This document shows positions 1 to 8,538 of a stretch of 64,000 nucleotides of DNA, one piece after another; the stretch's first letter is position 1, and the number at the start of each line of letters is the position of its first letter. Origin of the DNA: Azospirillum lipoferum 4B. GTDB taxonomy: Bacteria > Pseudomonadota > Alphaproteobacteria > Azospirillales > Azospirillaceae. The notes beneath the pieces were generated by a model that was given only the letters and a program-made list of their open reading frames with translations, had not been told where the DNA came from and made no database searches. The stretch is taken from the NCBI RefSeq assembly GCF_000283655.1, contig NC_016623.1:496001-560000 (forward strand), in the 5' to 3' direction. The translations under genes were made by a program, and so were the position numbers.

Positions 1-1
1 G

Positions 2-595
2 CCGCTGGCGCTTGCGGTGCGCCGCGCCCATCCGCAGATCCGGCTGCGGGTGGTGGAAGGGCTGTCGGGCCACATGCTGGAATGGGTGCTGTCGGGGCAG
101 CTCGATCTGGCGCTGGTGTTCGGTGCCGAGGAGATGGGCGGGCTGGAGACGGAGCTGGTGGCGCGGGAAAGCCTGCATCTGGTCGGGCCGGCGGACGACC
201 CGCTGCTGCGCGGGCGCCGCTCCATCCCCTTCGCCGAGGCGCTGGCCCTGCCGCTGATCCTGCCCGGCCGCCCGCATGGCGTGCGCGAGGAGGTGGAGCA
301 TGCGGCAGTGCTGGCCCGCGCCCGCGTCACTGTCGCCATGGAGATCGACGCGCTGGAACAGATCAAGGCGCTGGTGGCGGAAGGCTGCGGCTATACCGTG
401 CTGTCGGAGCGGGTGGCGCGCTACGGCACGGTGGCGGATCGCCTGACCGGGCTGCCCATCGTCGATCCGCAGATCGACCGGACGATCCTGCTGGCCCATG
501 CCGCCGGCCGGCCGATGCCGGTCGCCGCCCGCGCGGCGCACGCCATCCTGCGCGACATCCTGGCCGGGCTGACGCGCGACGGCGGCTGGCGCTGA
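2..595 (+). CDS. LysR-family transcriptional regulator, C-terminal part (5' end outside window)
   Basis: The reading frame is open from base 2 with no start codon before it runs off the window, so this is the C-terminal about 197 residues of a larger protein. What is visible is a LysR substrate-binding domain: the stretch around LSGQLDLALVFGAEEMGG matches the early domain-I segment, and IKALVAEGCGYTVLSERVAR matches the late region where LysR proteins carry their G-xG-(Y/I)-x-(V/I)-LP element. The N-terminal winged HTH is missing only because of the window edge. Domain type is secure from sequence; the effector and target genes are unknown. A 33-base gap separates its stop from the convergent OmpA-like gene. 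Confidence 0.8.
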   Translation, partial: PLALAVRRAHPQIRLRVVEGLSGHMLEWVLSGQLDLALVFGAEEMGGLETELVARESLHLVGPADDPLLRGRRSIPFAEALALPLILPGRPHGVREEVEHAAVLARARVTVAMEIDALEQIKALVAEGCGYTVLSERVARYGTVADRLTGLPIVDPQIDRTILLAHAAGRPMPVAARAAHAILRDILAGLTRDGGWR

Positions 596-628
596 GCCGC
601 CATTGCCCCGCTGCCGGGTTCCCGGCGG

Positions 629-1258
629 TCAGGAGCCGAGATTGACGATCTCAACCCGGCGGTTGGCGTCGCTGGCCGGGTTGGCGGGGTCGAGCAGCTG
701 CTGCGATCCGCGGCCGATGGCCACCAGCCGGCCGGACGACACGCCGAATCTCCGGGTCAGGTAATCGCGCACCGACGCGGCCCGCCGCTTCGACAAAGCG
801 AGGTTGTAATCGGGATTGCCGACGCCGTCGGTGTGGCCGGTCAGCTGGAAGCGGTAGGCCGCCAGATCCGGAGAGGTCAGGGCGCGGCCCAGCTCGTCGA
901 GGATGCCGGCGGCCTTCGGTGTCAGTTCCGCCGAGTTGAAGGCGAACTCCACCTGGAAGCTGATCCTCGGGGCCGTCTTCGGCTTCATGGCGGTGGGGGC
1001 GGGCGCCGATGGAGACGGGGGTGGCGGCGGTTCGCCAGCGCCACCGGTGCCGAGCGCGAGGCCGCGGGTTCTGGGCTTCTCGTTTGGCATCTCGTCGGAC
1101 GGCGGCGTGTCCGGCCGCAGGGCCCGGATGAAATCCTCCGACGTGGTGGGGGCGGCGGTCGGTTCGGTGGCCGCCGCCACGCCGCCAAACGCCATCGGCA
1201 GCGCCAGCAACAACGCCAATCCGGCAAATGCCGGCCGCAAGACCCTGACCGTCCCCAT
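629..1258 (-). CDS. OmpA-family peptidoglycan-binding exported protein
   Basis: A 209-residue protein with an N-terminal signal peptide (VRVLRPAFAGLALLLALP, then an AAA-rich cleavage region), a Pro/Ser/Ala-rich spacer (GEPPPPPSPSAPAP) and a C-terminal OmpA domain from about residue 98. The domain carries the family landmarks FAFNSAEL, TGHTDGVGNPDYN, LSKRRAASVRDYL and NRRVEI, which in the family hold diaminopimelate of peptidoglycan. It is therefore probably periplasmic and cell-wall bound. The ATG at 1258 is chosen because the signal peptide starts there; an in-frame ATG at 1300 would put 14 polar residues before it. It lies next to the lipase module but on the opposite strand, so a functional link is only possible. 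Confidence 0.8.
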   Translation of the reverse strand: MGTVRVLRPAFAGLALLLALPMAFGGVAAATEPTAAPTTSEDFIRALRPDTPPSDEMPNEKPRTRGLALGTGGAGEPPPPPSPSAPAPTAMKPKTAPRISFQVEFAFNSAELTPKAAGILDELGRALTSPDLAAYRFQLTGHTDGVGNPDYNLALSKRRAASVRDYLTRRFGVSSGRLVAIGRGSQQLLDPANPASDANRRVEIVNLGS

Positions 1259-1450
1259 TCCCCTGTCCCCTATGTCCGATTCGGGCAAAGCCGGCGCCAT
1301 GGTAGTCGACCGGGTGCCCGGGTTCCAGAACCGGACCGTCCAGTTGTGCTCTCCCGAGCCAACTCAGCCGTGAAAACCCGGCGTTGTCGCTTTTCTGTCA
1401 ATGATTGCACCTCTATCATACCCTGGTAGCGCAATCGATCGGGGTGCACC

Positions 1451-1801
1451 GTGTTCGTTCTGTCGCAGGCCCAGATGGACCGGCTGGGGGAAGAGGATCT
1501 GATCCGCGCGGTGCATCGCTACCTCGCCGACCGCTTCCCGGATGCCGACCCGGTGCCGGCCGACCGCTTCCTCGCGTTCGGGCGGGACCAGCTGGCGCGG
1601 GCCGAGGGGCATGGCCTGACCACGCGCTGGCAGGTCGCCTGCTATATCGTCGCCGCGGCGCTGGCCGGCGACCGCTTCGACGAGGACAGCCCGGCGGCGC
1701 GCGAGGTGCTGGCCGACCCGGCGATGACCGCCGACCGCAAGGCGGAATGGCTGACCGAGTGGGTCGACGCCATGATCGCCGCCCTGTCGCAGCGGGACTG
1801 A
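1451..1801 (+). CDS. Small helical protein preceding a lipase; possible effector partner
   Basis: A 116-residue protein starting at a GTG and ending 4 bases before the lipase ATG, so the two are almost certainly co-translated. It has no signal peptide or membrane segment. The sequence is mostly predicted helix, with an opening FVLSQAQMDRL, a central HGLTTRWQVACYIVAAAL and a FDEDSPAAREVLADP segment. From general knowledge, short proteins of this look are encoded next to type VI lipase-type effectors, and chaperone or adaptor roles have been suggested for such partners. I cannot name a family with certainty. The position directly in front of a GxSxG hydrolase, followed by a membrane-anchored ankyrin protein, is the main clue. 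Confidence 0.6.
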   Translation: MFVLSQAQMDRLGEEDLIRAVHRYLADRFPDADPVPADRFLAFGRDQLARAEGHGLTTRWQVACYIVAAALAGDRFDEDSPAAREVLADPAMTADRKAEWLTEWVDAMIAALSQRD

Positions 1802-1805
1802 CGCC

Positions 1806-2981
1806 ATGGCGATCCTGTCCACGCTGGCCGACATGGCCGGAAGCGCCACGGCGAAGGCCAAGGCGACCTACCAGACCCTGCGCACCGGCGGCCGGATGGC
1901 GGCCGACACCGTCAAGGCCGGCCTGAAGGAGACCGGGGCGGCGGTGCTGGAGGGCGACTTCGGCGGAGCGGCCAAGCGCGGCGCTAAGGCCGCCGGCCAG
2001 ACGTTGACCGACGATCTGGCGGATCGTTTCCGCCGCAACGCCCCCGTTCCCGCCAAGAACCCGACCATCCCCTGTTCCCAGGCGGAGATCGACGCCAAGG
2101 CGAAGCGGGTCGCCGAACGGCAGGCGCTGATCGAGGAGGCGCGCGGGAAGAAGGTCCTGCCGGAGGTGACGGAACGCTTCGCCCGCGACAACAAGGCGGT
2201 GGAGCGCGCAAGGCTGGCCGCTGACGTCTATCACCACGAGAACGGGCCGGACTCGCCCAAGACCCCGCCGCCGGGCTGGACCCGGCTGAGCGACGACCCG
2301 GCGGAGCTGCGCAAATACGGCCTCGTCCCCAGCGACCTGAACCCCGGCACCGCCTCGGGTTTCCGGGCGGAGCTGTATGTGGCGGACCCCAAGGTGTTCG
2401 GATCCCCGCCGCAGGTCGTGCTGGTGCCGAAGGGAACCACCTTCACCGCCAAGGAGGACTGGGTCAACAACCTGCAGCAGGGTATCGGCCTGCGCTCCGA
2501 CTATTACGAGCGGGCGATCCAGGCGGCGCAGAAGGTCAAGAGCAAGGTCGGGCCGCGGCTGGAGATGGCCGGCCATTCGCTGGGCGGCGGGCTGGCGACC
2601 GCCGGCGCCGTGGTGGCCGACGTGCCCTGCACCACCTTCAACACTGCCGGCCTGAAGGACGATACGGTCGCCGCCTTCGGCAAATCGCGCGCCAATGCCG
2701 GCAAGGTCACCAACTATCAGGTCGGCGGCGAGGTGCTGACCACCGCGCAGAACCTCGTCGGGCCGATGCCGACCAGCATCGGCAGGACTGTGCCGCTGGA
2801 GGCGGTGGACGAGCATGGCAACGCCTTCCAGGGTGCCGCCGCGGGCAAGAAGGGCATGGAGTATGTCAAGGGCGTCGCCGCCGATTCCGTCACCAAGCAC
2901 GGCATGGCCTATCCGATCAACGCGCTGGAAAAGCAGAAGCGCGCGGACGAGGGCCAGCTGCGTGCAGCCCTGCACCGGTGA
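1806..2981 (+). CDS. Lipase/phospholipase-like alpha/beta hydrolase, candidate T6SS effector
   Basis: A 391-residue protein with no signal peptide. Residues 1-130 are charged, Lys/Ala-rich and probably helical, with an amphipathic Ala/Gly/Lys start (TLADMAGSATAKAKATYQTL). The C-terminal half is a lipase-3/DUF2974-like hydrolase: GHSLGGG (256-262) is the nucleophile elbow with Ser258, and HGMAYPI near the end could supply the histidine. The preceding segment RSDYYERAIQAAQKVK matches the helix that usually leads into this elbow. Lack of a Sec signal on a lipase, together with the flanking small protein and ankyrin protein, fits a type VI-delivered lipase, but no VgrG or PAAR gene is adjacent. 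Substrate unknown; an intracellular lipase is the alternative. Confidence 0.7.
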   Translation: MAILSTLADMAGSATAKAKATYQTLRTGGRMAADTVKAGLKETGAAVLEGDFGGAAKRGAKAAGQTLTDDLADRFRRNAPVPAKNPTIPCSQAEIDAKAKRVAERQALIEEARGKKVLPEVTERFARDNKAVERARLAADVYHHENGPDSPKTPPPGWTRLSDDPAELRKYGLVPSDLNPGTASGFRAELYVADPKVFGSPPQVVLVPKGTTFTAKEDWVNNLQQGIGLRSDYYERAIQAAQKVKSKVGPRLEMAGHSLGGGLATAGAVVADVPCTTFNTAGLKDDTVAAFGKSRANAGKVTNYQVGGEVLTTAQNLVGPMPTSIGRTVPLEAVDEHGNAFQGAAAGKKGMEYVKGVAADSVTKHGMAYPINALEKQKRADEGQLRAALHR

Positions 2982-3048
2982 GGGTGAGGGGCACTCAATG
3001 AATAGGGATCATCAACTTTGAGCTTGGAGCAGCGGCGTTTCGTCTATG

Positions 3049-3170
3049 AAGCCCTTCTCCCCTTGTGGGAGAAGGGTTGGGATGAGGGGTGCAGCCGGCC
3101 GAAGGCCGGTGGAAGCTCAGACTTGCTACCCCTCACCCCAACCCCTCTCCCGCAAGGGGAGAGGGGCTTT
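3049..3170. repeat. Palindromic intergenic repeat, copy A (intact)
   Basis: About 122 bp with two arms of about 42 bases that are imperfect inverted copies of each other. The left arm begins AAGCCCTTCTCCCCTTG and the right arm ends CAAGGGGAGAGGGGCTT, with a smaller GCCGGCCGAAGGCCGG hairpin between them. Related copies occur at 12019-12092 plus 13247-13331 (split by an IS), 62179-62292, and as degenerate pieces at 39984-40026 and 57933-58050. It behaves like a REP/BIME or small MITE family. A longer reading of the downstream ankyrin ORF (from 3018) would run through this repeat, which argues for a later start. Confidence 0.8.
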
Positions 3171-3194
3171 TCCGGCAGGCGAGGGTCAGCTCCC

Positions 3195-3971
3195 GTGCCT
3201 CCGCCCAAGCCCGGCATTACCTTTCTCCGCCGGCTGTTGATCCTGGTGGCGCTGGCCGCAGCCGGCTGGACGCTCCTTCCCACCCCCTTCGCCGCGAGGT
3301 CCGCCATGGCCGCTCTGCCGCCCGCCAGCCACTTCTTCCCCGATGCCGCCACGGCAAGGCTGGCCGACGCCGCCGGACGGGGGGACGCCGCCGCCGTGCG
3401 CCAGCTCGCCGCCGCGGGCGCCGATCCGAACGCGGGCGGAACGGAGGGGATGACACCGCTGCTGTTCGCCATCGCCAACAACAGCAAGGCGGGGGCCAAG
3501 GCCCTGCTGGAGGCCGGGGCCGATCCCAACCGCCGCGCCCGCGACGGGGAATCGGCGCTGACCATGGTGGCGTCGGGCACCGATACCGACTGGCTGCGGC
3601 TGCTGCTTGCCTTCGGCGGCGATCCCAACGCCCGCAATTCCATCGGCGAGCCGGTGCTGGTCAATGCCGGCCTGCGCCGCAACGCCGATGCCGTCCGCAT
3701 GCTGCTGGATGCCGGCGCCGACATCGAGGCGACCGACGAGAGCGGCAGCACGGTGACGCTGGTGCTGGCCCGCATGAACCAGTTCCATGTCGTCGCCTAT
3801 CTGCTGGGCCGGAACGCCGACGCGCTGCACCGCTCGCCGGTGTCGGACGATGCGGCGGCCGACTACATCTTCCACGCCGCCCTCGACCCGTCCTCGCCGC
3901 TTGCGGACTGGCAGCGGCGCTGCCAGCAGTATCTGCAGTCGCGCGGGATCGCGGCGCCGCCGCCGCGCTGA
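3195..3971 (+). CDS. Membrane-anchored ankyrin-repeat protein, candidate immunity protein
   Basis: About 258 residues from the GTG at 3195. The open frame extends back to 3018, but that part is encoded by the palindromic repeat and is unlikely to be real. The N-terminus FLRRLLILVALAAAGWTLL is a single membrane anchor or uncleaved signal, which would put the rest in the periplasm. Ankyrin repeats follow, seen from the recurring LL-x-AGADPN/GGDPNA/AGADIEA pattern at about 33-residue spacing (four to five units). Directly downstream of a candidate lipase effector, a periplasmic ankyrin protein is a plausible cognate immunity protein. That role is inference from position; the repeats and anchor are seen directly. 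Confidence 0.75.
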   Translation: MPPPKPGITFLRRLLILVALAAAGWTLLPTPFAARSAMAALPPASHFFPDAATARLADAAGRGDAAAVRQLAAAGADPNAGGTEGMTPLLFAIANNSKAGAKALLEAGADPNRRARDGESALTMVASGTDTDWLRLLLAFGGDPNARNSIGEPVLVNAGLRRNADAVRMLLDAGADIEATDESGSTVTLVLARMNQFHVVAYLLGRNADALHRSPVSDDAAADYIFHAALDPSSPLADWQRRCQQYLQSRGIAAPPPR

Positions 3972-4106
3972 CCGTCCCGTCCCAACGATGCAAGGGGCTC
4001 GCGGTCCGGGACCATTTTTGCCGCAGGACTCCGTGGTTCCCGGTCTTGCTCCCGCCACAGTGCAGCGATACCGTGCAGCCCACGCCGCCGCCGCCCCCGT
4101 GGGAAC

Positions 4107-6620
4107 ATGCACGACATCGTCATCCAAGTCCTCGGCGTTGCCGGGCTTCTCGCCCTCGTCAGTTTCCTGCCGCCGCTGGCCGCGCGCTTCCAGGTGCCCT
4201 ACACGGTGCTGCTGGCGGGTGTCGGCGTGGCCCTGGGCGCGGTGATCCAGACCTTCGCCGGGCCGGGCAAGGACCCGTTCCACGATTTCCTGAACTCGCT
4301 GGCCGAGCTGGACGTCTCGTCCGACATCCTGCTGCATGTCTTCCTGCCGATCCTGCTGTTCGAAACGGCGCTGGCGGTCGATGTGCGGCGGCTGTTCGAC
4401 GATCTGGGGCCGATCCTGCTGATGGCGGTGGTGGCGGTCTTCGTCTGCACCTTTGCCGTCGGCTATGCGGTCAGCCTGTTCACCTCGCTGGGGCTGGTCG
4501 CCTGCCTGCTGCTGGGGGCCATCGTCGCCTCCACCGATCCGGCGGCGGTGATCGGCATCTTCCGCGACCTCGGCGCGCCGCGGCGGCTTACCACGCTGGT
4601 CGAGGGCGAGAGCCTGCTGAACGACGCCGCGGCCATCGCCCTGTTCACCCTGCTGCTGGAGATGCTGACGCGAACCTCCCATGGCGGGCTGGGGGCGGCT
4701 GCGCTGGACTTCCTGCGCGACTTCGCCGGCGGCGTCGTCACCGGCTATGTCTGCGGCCGCATCGTCTGCATGCTGGTGGAGCCGATGCGCAACCAGCCGA
4801 TGGCGGAGATCACGCTGACGGTGGCGCTGGCCTATCTGTCCTATGTGCTGGCCGAGCATTATGTCGGGGCGTCCGGCGTGGTGGCGGTGGTGGCCTCGGC
4901 CCTGGTCATCGGGTCGGTCGGACGCACCCGCATCTCCCCCGCCACCTGGGGCGCCATGGAGCATGTCTGGCAGCAGCTGGGCTTCTGGGCCAACTCGATG
5001 ATCTTCCTGCTGACCGCCATCCTGGTGCCGCGGCTGATGGCCGATGCCGGCTGGGCGGAGGTCGGGCTGGTACTGGTGGTGGTCGCCGCCGCCTTCGCGG
5101 CGCGGGCGGTGGTGCTGTTCGGCCTGCTGCCGGTGCTGTCCTGGGCCGGTCTGGCGCAGAAGGTCAGCAACTCCTACAAGTCGGTGATGCTGTGGGGCGG
5201 CCTGCGCGGGGCGGTGTCGCTGACGCTGGCGCTGGCGGTGACCGAGAATTTCCGGGTGCCGGACCGTGTCCAGAGCTTCGTCGCGGTGATGGTCACCGGC
5301 TTCGTCTTCGTCACTCTGTTCGTCAACGGCACCACGCTGCGCTGGCTGATCCGCGTGCTGAAGCTGGACGAGCTGACGCCGGTGGAGCGCGCCATGCGCA
5401 ACCGGGCGCTGGCGCTGTCCACCGACAGCATCCGCGACCGCGTCGCTGCCGTCGCCCAGACCTATGAGGTCGACGGCGCCGTCAAGGACGTGATGATCGC
5501 CCGTTACGAGGAGCGGCTGAAGAAGATCGACCAGGACAGCCGGGACGAGACGAAGCTGTCCAATGAGGACCGCATCACCATCGGTCTCGTCATCCTGGTG
5601 AATCGCGAGGAAGAGCTCTATTACGCCCACTTCTCCGAAGGGATGGTGTCGCGCGCGGTGATGGAGTTGCTCGCCGGGCGCAGCGGCCGGCTGCTGGACG
5701 CCGTCAAGGCCCAGGGCCGCAACGGCTACCGCGCCTTCGAGGAGCCCTTCATCGCCTTCTCGCCCTGGATGCGGGGAGCCAGCTGGCTGCAACGCCGCTT
5801 CGGCATCCATCGCCCGCTGGCCCGGCGCCTGTCGATGCGGTTCGAGGTGCTGGTCGCCGTGCGCACCGTCCTGCGCGAACTGCTGGCCTTCACCCGCGAC
5901 CGGCTGGCCCGCGTGCTGGGGCAGGAGGTGGCGTTCGAGCTGGAAGGCATGCTGGTCGGCCGGCTGGGCATCGTCGAGCAGGCTCTGTCGGCCCTGAAGC
6001 TGCAGTATCCCGACTATGCGGTGGTGCTGCAGAGCCGCTATGTCGGCCGCGCCGCCCTGCGGCTGGAGCAGGCCGACTACCGGACCCTCTACGCCGAATC
6101 GATCATCAGCCAGGAGGTGCTGACCGACCTGGAGCGCGACCTGGAGCAGCGCCGCCGGGTGCTGGAGCGCCTGCCGAAGCTGGATGTCCGCTTCGACGTG
6201 GCGGAGCTGGTGCGACGGGTGCCGCTGTTCGCCGGCCTGCCGGCGGAGCGGGTGACGACCATCGCCACGCTGCTGCGGGCACAGCTGGCCCTGCCGGGCG
6301 AGACCATCGTGCGCAAGGGCGAGCGCGGCGACGCCATGTTCTTCATCGCGTCCGGCGCGGTCGAGGTGCTGGTGCCCAATCTGGCGGAGCCGGTGACGCT
6401 GGGCACCGGCGACTTCTTCGGCGAGATGGCGCTGCTGACCCGCCAACGGCGCAATGCAGACGTGCGGGCGCTGGGCTATTGCCAATTGCTGGTATTGGAT
6501 GAGAAGGATTTCCGCCGGCTGGTGCAGAAGGACGCGAATCTGCAGTCCCATATCCAGGCGGTCGCCGAGGCGCGCCGGCAACCGACGAAGTCGTCCCCGG
6601 CCGTCCCGGCGGTGAGCTGA
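4107..6620 (+). CDS. Na+/H+ antiporter (CPA1/NhaP type) fused to cyclic-nucleotide-binding domain
   Basis: An 837-residue inner-membrane protein. Residues 1 to about 400 hold a dozen or so hydrophobic segments with CPA1 exchanger landmarks: IVASTDPAAVIGIFRDLGAP and VEGESLLNDAAAIALF, where the conserved Asp residues carry the exchanged ions, and MLWGGLRGAVSLTLALAV. The middle (about 430-690) is a long soluble helical region. From about residue 700 there is a cNMP-binding (CAP-effector) fold: VPLFAGLPAERV, GETIVRKGERGDAMFFIASGAVEV, and GDFFGEMALLTRQRRNADVRA, the phosphate-binding cassette. This resembles SOS1 and sperm-type NHE architectures and implies pH or sodium export gated by a ligand. 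Starts at ATG 4107; EamA follows 20 bases later. Confidence 0.92.
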   Translation: MHDIVIQVLGVAGLLALVSFLPPLAARFQVPYTVLLAGVGVALGAVIQTFAGPGKDPFHDFLNSLAELDVSSDILLHVFLPILLFETALAVDVRRLFDDLGPILLMAVVAVFVCTFAVGYAVSLFTSLGLVACLLLGAIVASTDPAAVIGIFRDLGAPRRLTTLVEGESLLNDAAAIALFTLLLEMLTRTSHGGLGAAALDFLRDFAGGVVTGYVCGRIVCMLVEPMRNQPMAEITLTVALAYLSYVLAEHYVGASGVVAVVASALVIGSVGRTRISPATWGAMEHVWQQLGFWANSMIFLLTAILVPRLMADAGWAEVGLVLVVVAAAFAARAVVLFGLLPVLSWAGLAQKVSNSYKSVMLWGGLRGAVSLTLALAVTENFRVPDRVQSFVAVMVTGFVFVTLFVNGTTLRWLIRVLKLDELTPVERAMRNRALALSTDSIRDRVAAVAQTYEVDGAVKDVMIARYEERLKKIDQDSRDETKLSNEDRITIGLVILVNREEELYYAHFSEGMVSRAVMELLAGRSGRLLDAVKAQGRNGYRAFEEPFIAFSPWMRGASWLQRRFGIHRPLARRLSMRFEVLVAVRTVLRELLAFTRDRLARVLGQEVAFELEGMLVGRLGIVEQALSALKLQYPDYAVVLQSRYVGRAALRLEQADYRTLYAESIISQEVLTDLERDLEQRRRVLERLPKLDVRFDVAELVRRVPLFAGLPAERVTTIATLLRAQLALPGETIVRKGERGDAMFFIASGAVEVLVPNLAEPVTLGTGDFFGEMALLTRQRRNADVRALGYCQLLVLDEKDFRRLVQKDANLQSHIQAVAEARRQPTKSSPAVPAVS

Positions 6621-6640
6621 CCGCAGGAAGGAAATTTTTC

Positions 6641-7525
6641 ATGGGCGAGACCGCGACGGGCGGCGGCCAGACCTGGCTGCGCCTGATGCCGGGTCTTTTC
6701 GTGCTGCTGTGGAGCACCGGCTTCATCGGGGCGAAATACGGGCTTCCCTATGTGGAGCCTTTGACCTTCCTGCTGATCCGGCTGGCGCTGGTCGCGGCGG
6801 TGCTGGCGCTGGTGGCGCTGGCCACCCGCGCGCCCTGGCCGAAGGACTGGCCGACCACGGGGCGGATCGCGCTGGCCGGGCTGCTGGTGCATGGGGTCTA
6901 TCTGAGCGGCATCTTCATCGCCATCGCGCGCGGCCTGCCGGCGGGGGTCACCGCGCTGGTCGTCGGAATCCAGCCGCTGCTGACGGCCGCGCTGTCCGGC
7001 CCGCTGCTGGGCGAGCGGGTGAGCGGCCGGCAATGGGCCGGCCTGCTGCTGGGTCTTGCCGGCGTCGGGATGGTGGTGCGGGAGAAGCTGTCGGTCGATG
7101 CGGCGCATCTGGTCCCGCTGGGCTACGCCCTGGTGGCGCTGGTCGGCATTACGCTGGGCACCCTGTACCAGAAGCGCCATGGCGGCGGCATGGACCTGCG
7201 CAGCGGCACCGCCATCCAGTATGGCGCGACCGCCCTGGCCCTGGCGGTCGCCGCCCCGCTGACCGAGACGATGCAGGTGCAGTGGACGGGGGAGTTCGTC
7301 TTCGCCCTGCTGTGGCTGTGCTTCGTCCTGTCGGTCGGCGCCATCTTCCTGCTGTTCGCCCTGATCCGCCGCGGTGCGGCGGCCAAGGTCGCCAGCCTGT
7401 TCTACCTGACCCCGCCGGTCACCGCCCTGATCGCCTGGATGCTGTTCGGCGAGAAGCTGGGCATCGTGGCGCTGGCCGGCATGGCGGTGGCGGTCTGCGG
7501 CGTGGCGCTGGTCAACCGGAAGTGA
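6641..7525 (+). CDS. EamA/DMT-family transporter
   Basis: A 294-residue protein made almost entirely of hydrophobic segments (about ten) arranged as two repeated EamA halves. The first half has the typical LWSTGFIGAKYGL opening, and the first repeat ends in LLGERVSGRQWAGLLLGLAGV. The second half ends in PPVTALIAWMLFGEKLG followed by LAGMAVAVCGVALVN. Members of the drug/metabolite transporter superfamily export amino acids, nucleotides or other metabolites through the inner membrane; the substrate cannot be told from sequence. It lies 20 bases after the antiporter and may be co-transcribed. A GC-rich hairpin follows at 7537. Confidence 0.9.
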   Translation: MGETATGGGQTWLRLMPGLFVLLWSTGFIGAKYGLPYVEPLTFLLIRLALVAAVLALVALATRAPWPKDWPTTGRIALAGLLVHGVYLSGIFIAIARGLPAGVTALVVGIQPLLTAALSGPLLGERVSGRQWAGLLLGLAGVGMVVREKLSVDAAHLVPLGYALVALVGITLGTLYQKRHGGGMDLRSGTAIQYGATALALAVAAPLTETMQVQWTGEFVFALLWLCFVLSVGAIFLLFALIRRGAAAKVASLFYLTPPVTALIAWMLFGEKLGIVALAGMAVAVCGVALVNRK

Positions 7526-7536
7526 GGGGGCGCCGC

Positions 7537-7574
7537 GACGGCGGGGGAGGTCCGGCTGCCCGGCCCCCGCCGTC
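7537..7574. terminator. Bidirectional hairpin between convergent genes
   Basis: GACGGCGGGGG (7537-7547) pairs perfectly with CCCCCGCCGTC (7564-7574), an 11-bp stem with a 16-base loop. It lies in the 61-base gap between the stop of the EamA transporter (+) and the stop of the metallo-beta-lactamase-like gene (-). There is no clear U-tract on either side, so termination efficiency is inferred from position and stem strength. Confidence 0.55.
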
Positions 7575-7586
7575 CCGGCCGCTCCG

Positions 7587-8498
7587 TCATCCCCACTTCA
7601 TCTCACCGGTCGCCACCTTGGCGCCGATGTCGAGCGCGATGCCCATCCCGGCCTCGGGGTAGCGCCGCTTCATGGCGGCGATCAGGTCGGCGCTGGTCTT
7701 GGCCTTCGACAGTTCCTCCTCGAAGGCCAGCAGATAGGCCTTGGTGTAGGCGATGGCCGCCGGGTCGGTGCCGGTGCCCGGCGCGGCATGGCCGGCGACC
7801 ACCAGGGCGGGGTTCCGCGCCGCCATGTTGTCCAGGGCGCGGACCCAGGCGGCCCGCGCTTCGGCGGTCGGGGTGTCGGCGGTCCAGACATGAAGGCCGG
7901 AGAAGACCATCACCCCGCCGACGATCGCACCCAGCGACGGAACCCACAGATAGCGGCGGTTGGCCAGCCCCTGCGCATCGACGATCTCGATGGACTGGCC
8001 CTCCAGCGTCAGCGAGGGGCCGTCGAACGGCTCCGGCATCGCCACGTCGGCAAGGGTCTGCGGACCGTTTTCCTTCAGCTTCGGCCCCCAGACCGCCAGC
8101 TTCTTCTCGACATTGCCCTTGATGGCCTCGACGGTCGCGGTTGCGGCGATGACGCGGGCGGAGGGGAAGGCGGCCTTGACCGGACCCAGGCCGAAATAAT
8201 AGTCGGGGTCGCTCTGGCTGACATAGATGGCGGTCAGCGTCCGGCCGCTGGCCTGGATCGCCTCGGCCAGCGCCTTGCCGTCGGACAGGGTGAAGCCGCC
8301 ATCGATCAGGATCGCCTCCCGGCTGCCCGACAGCAGCACCGGCGCCCGGAAGAAGCCGGCCTCGCCGGCGGGAAAGCGACGCCAGGAGAGGGGAGCGCCG
8401 GCGGCGGCGAAAGCGGATGCGGAGGGGAGAAGGGTTGCGACGCCACCCAGAGCCAGGGCGTGCATCGTGGTGGCAAGGATGTCCCTGCGGCTGATCAT
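7587..8498 (-). CDS. Metallo-beta-lactamase-fold exported protein (Vmh-like), zinc histidines not conserved
   Basis: A 303-residue protein with an N-terminal SRRDIL twin-arginine-like motif and signal (ATTMHALALGGVATLLPSAS), so probably periplasmic. Fold landmarks of metallo-beta-lactamase-like proteins are present: EAILIDGGFTLSDG (the usual leading strand and loop), then IYVSQSDPDYYFG at the place of the H-x-H-x-D-H zinc motif, and VVAGHAAPG near the late His position. Only the Asp of the canonical zinc motif remains, so hydrolase activity is doubtful. The second of two nearby ATGs (8498) is chosen because AAGGA lies 8 bases upstream; the ATG at 8504 is too close to it. It probably shares a transcript with the DsbA-like gene 40 bases upstream. 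Confidence 0.8.
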   Translation of the reverse strand: MISRRDILATTMHALALGGVATLLPSASAFAAAGAPLSWRRFPAGEAGFFRAPVLLSGSREAILIDGGFTLSDGKALAEAIQASGRTLTAIYVSQSDPDYYFGLGPVKAAFPSARVIAATATVEAIKGNVEKKLAVWGPKLKENGPQTLADVAMPEPFDGPSLTLEGQSIEIVDAQGLANRRYLWVPSLGAIVGGVMVFSGLHVWTADTPTAEARAAWVRALDNMAARNPALVVAGHAAPGTGTDPAAIAYTKAYLLAFEEELSKAKTSADLIAAMKRRYPEAGMGIALDIGAKVATGEMKWG

Positions 8499-8538
8499 CG
8501 TCATTGTCCTTCGGTGTTTTGCGGCTGTGTTCCGGCGG

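Noticed and set aside
3186-6581. Very long antisense reading frame (over 1100 codons) opposite the antiporter gene
   Set aside because: It is the complement of a well-supported exchanger gene; its product is His/Gln/Arg-rich with no domain. Such frames are expected in high-GC DNA.
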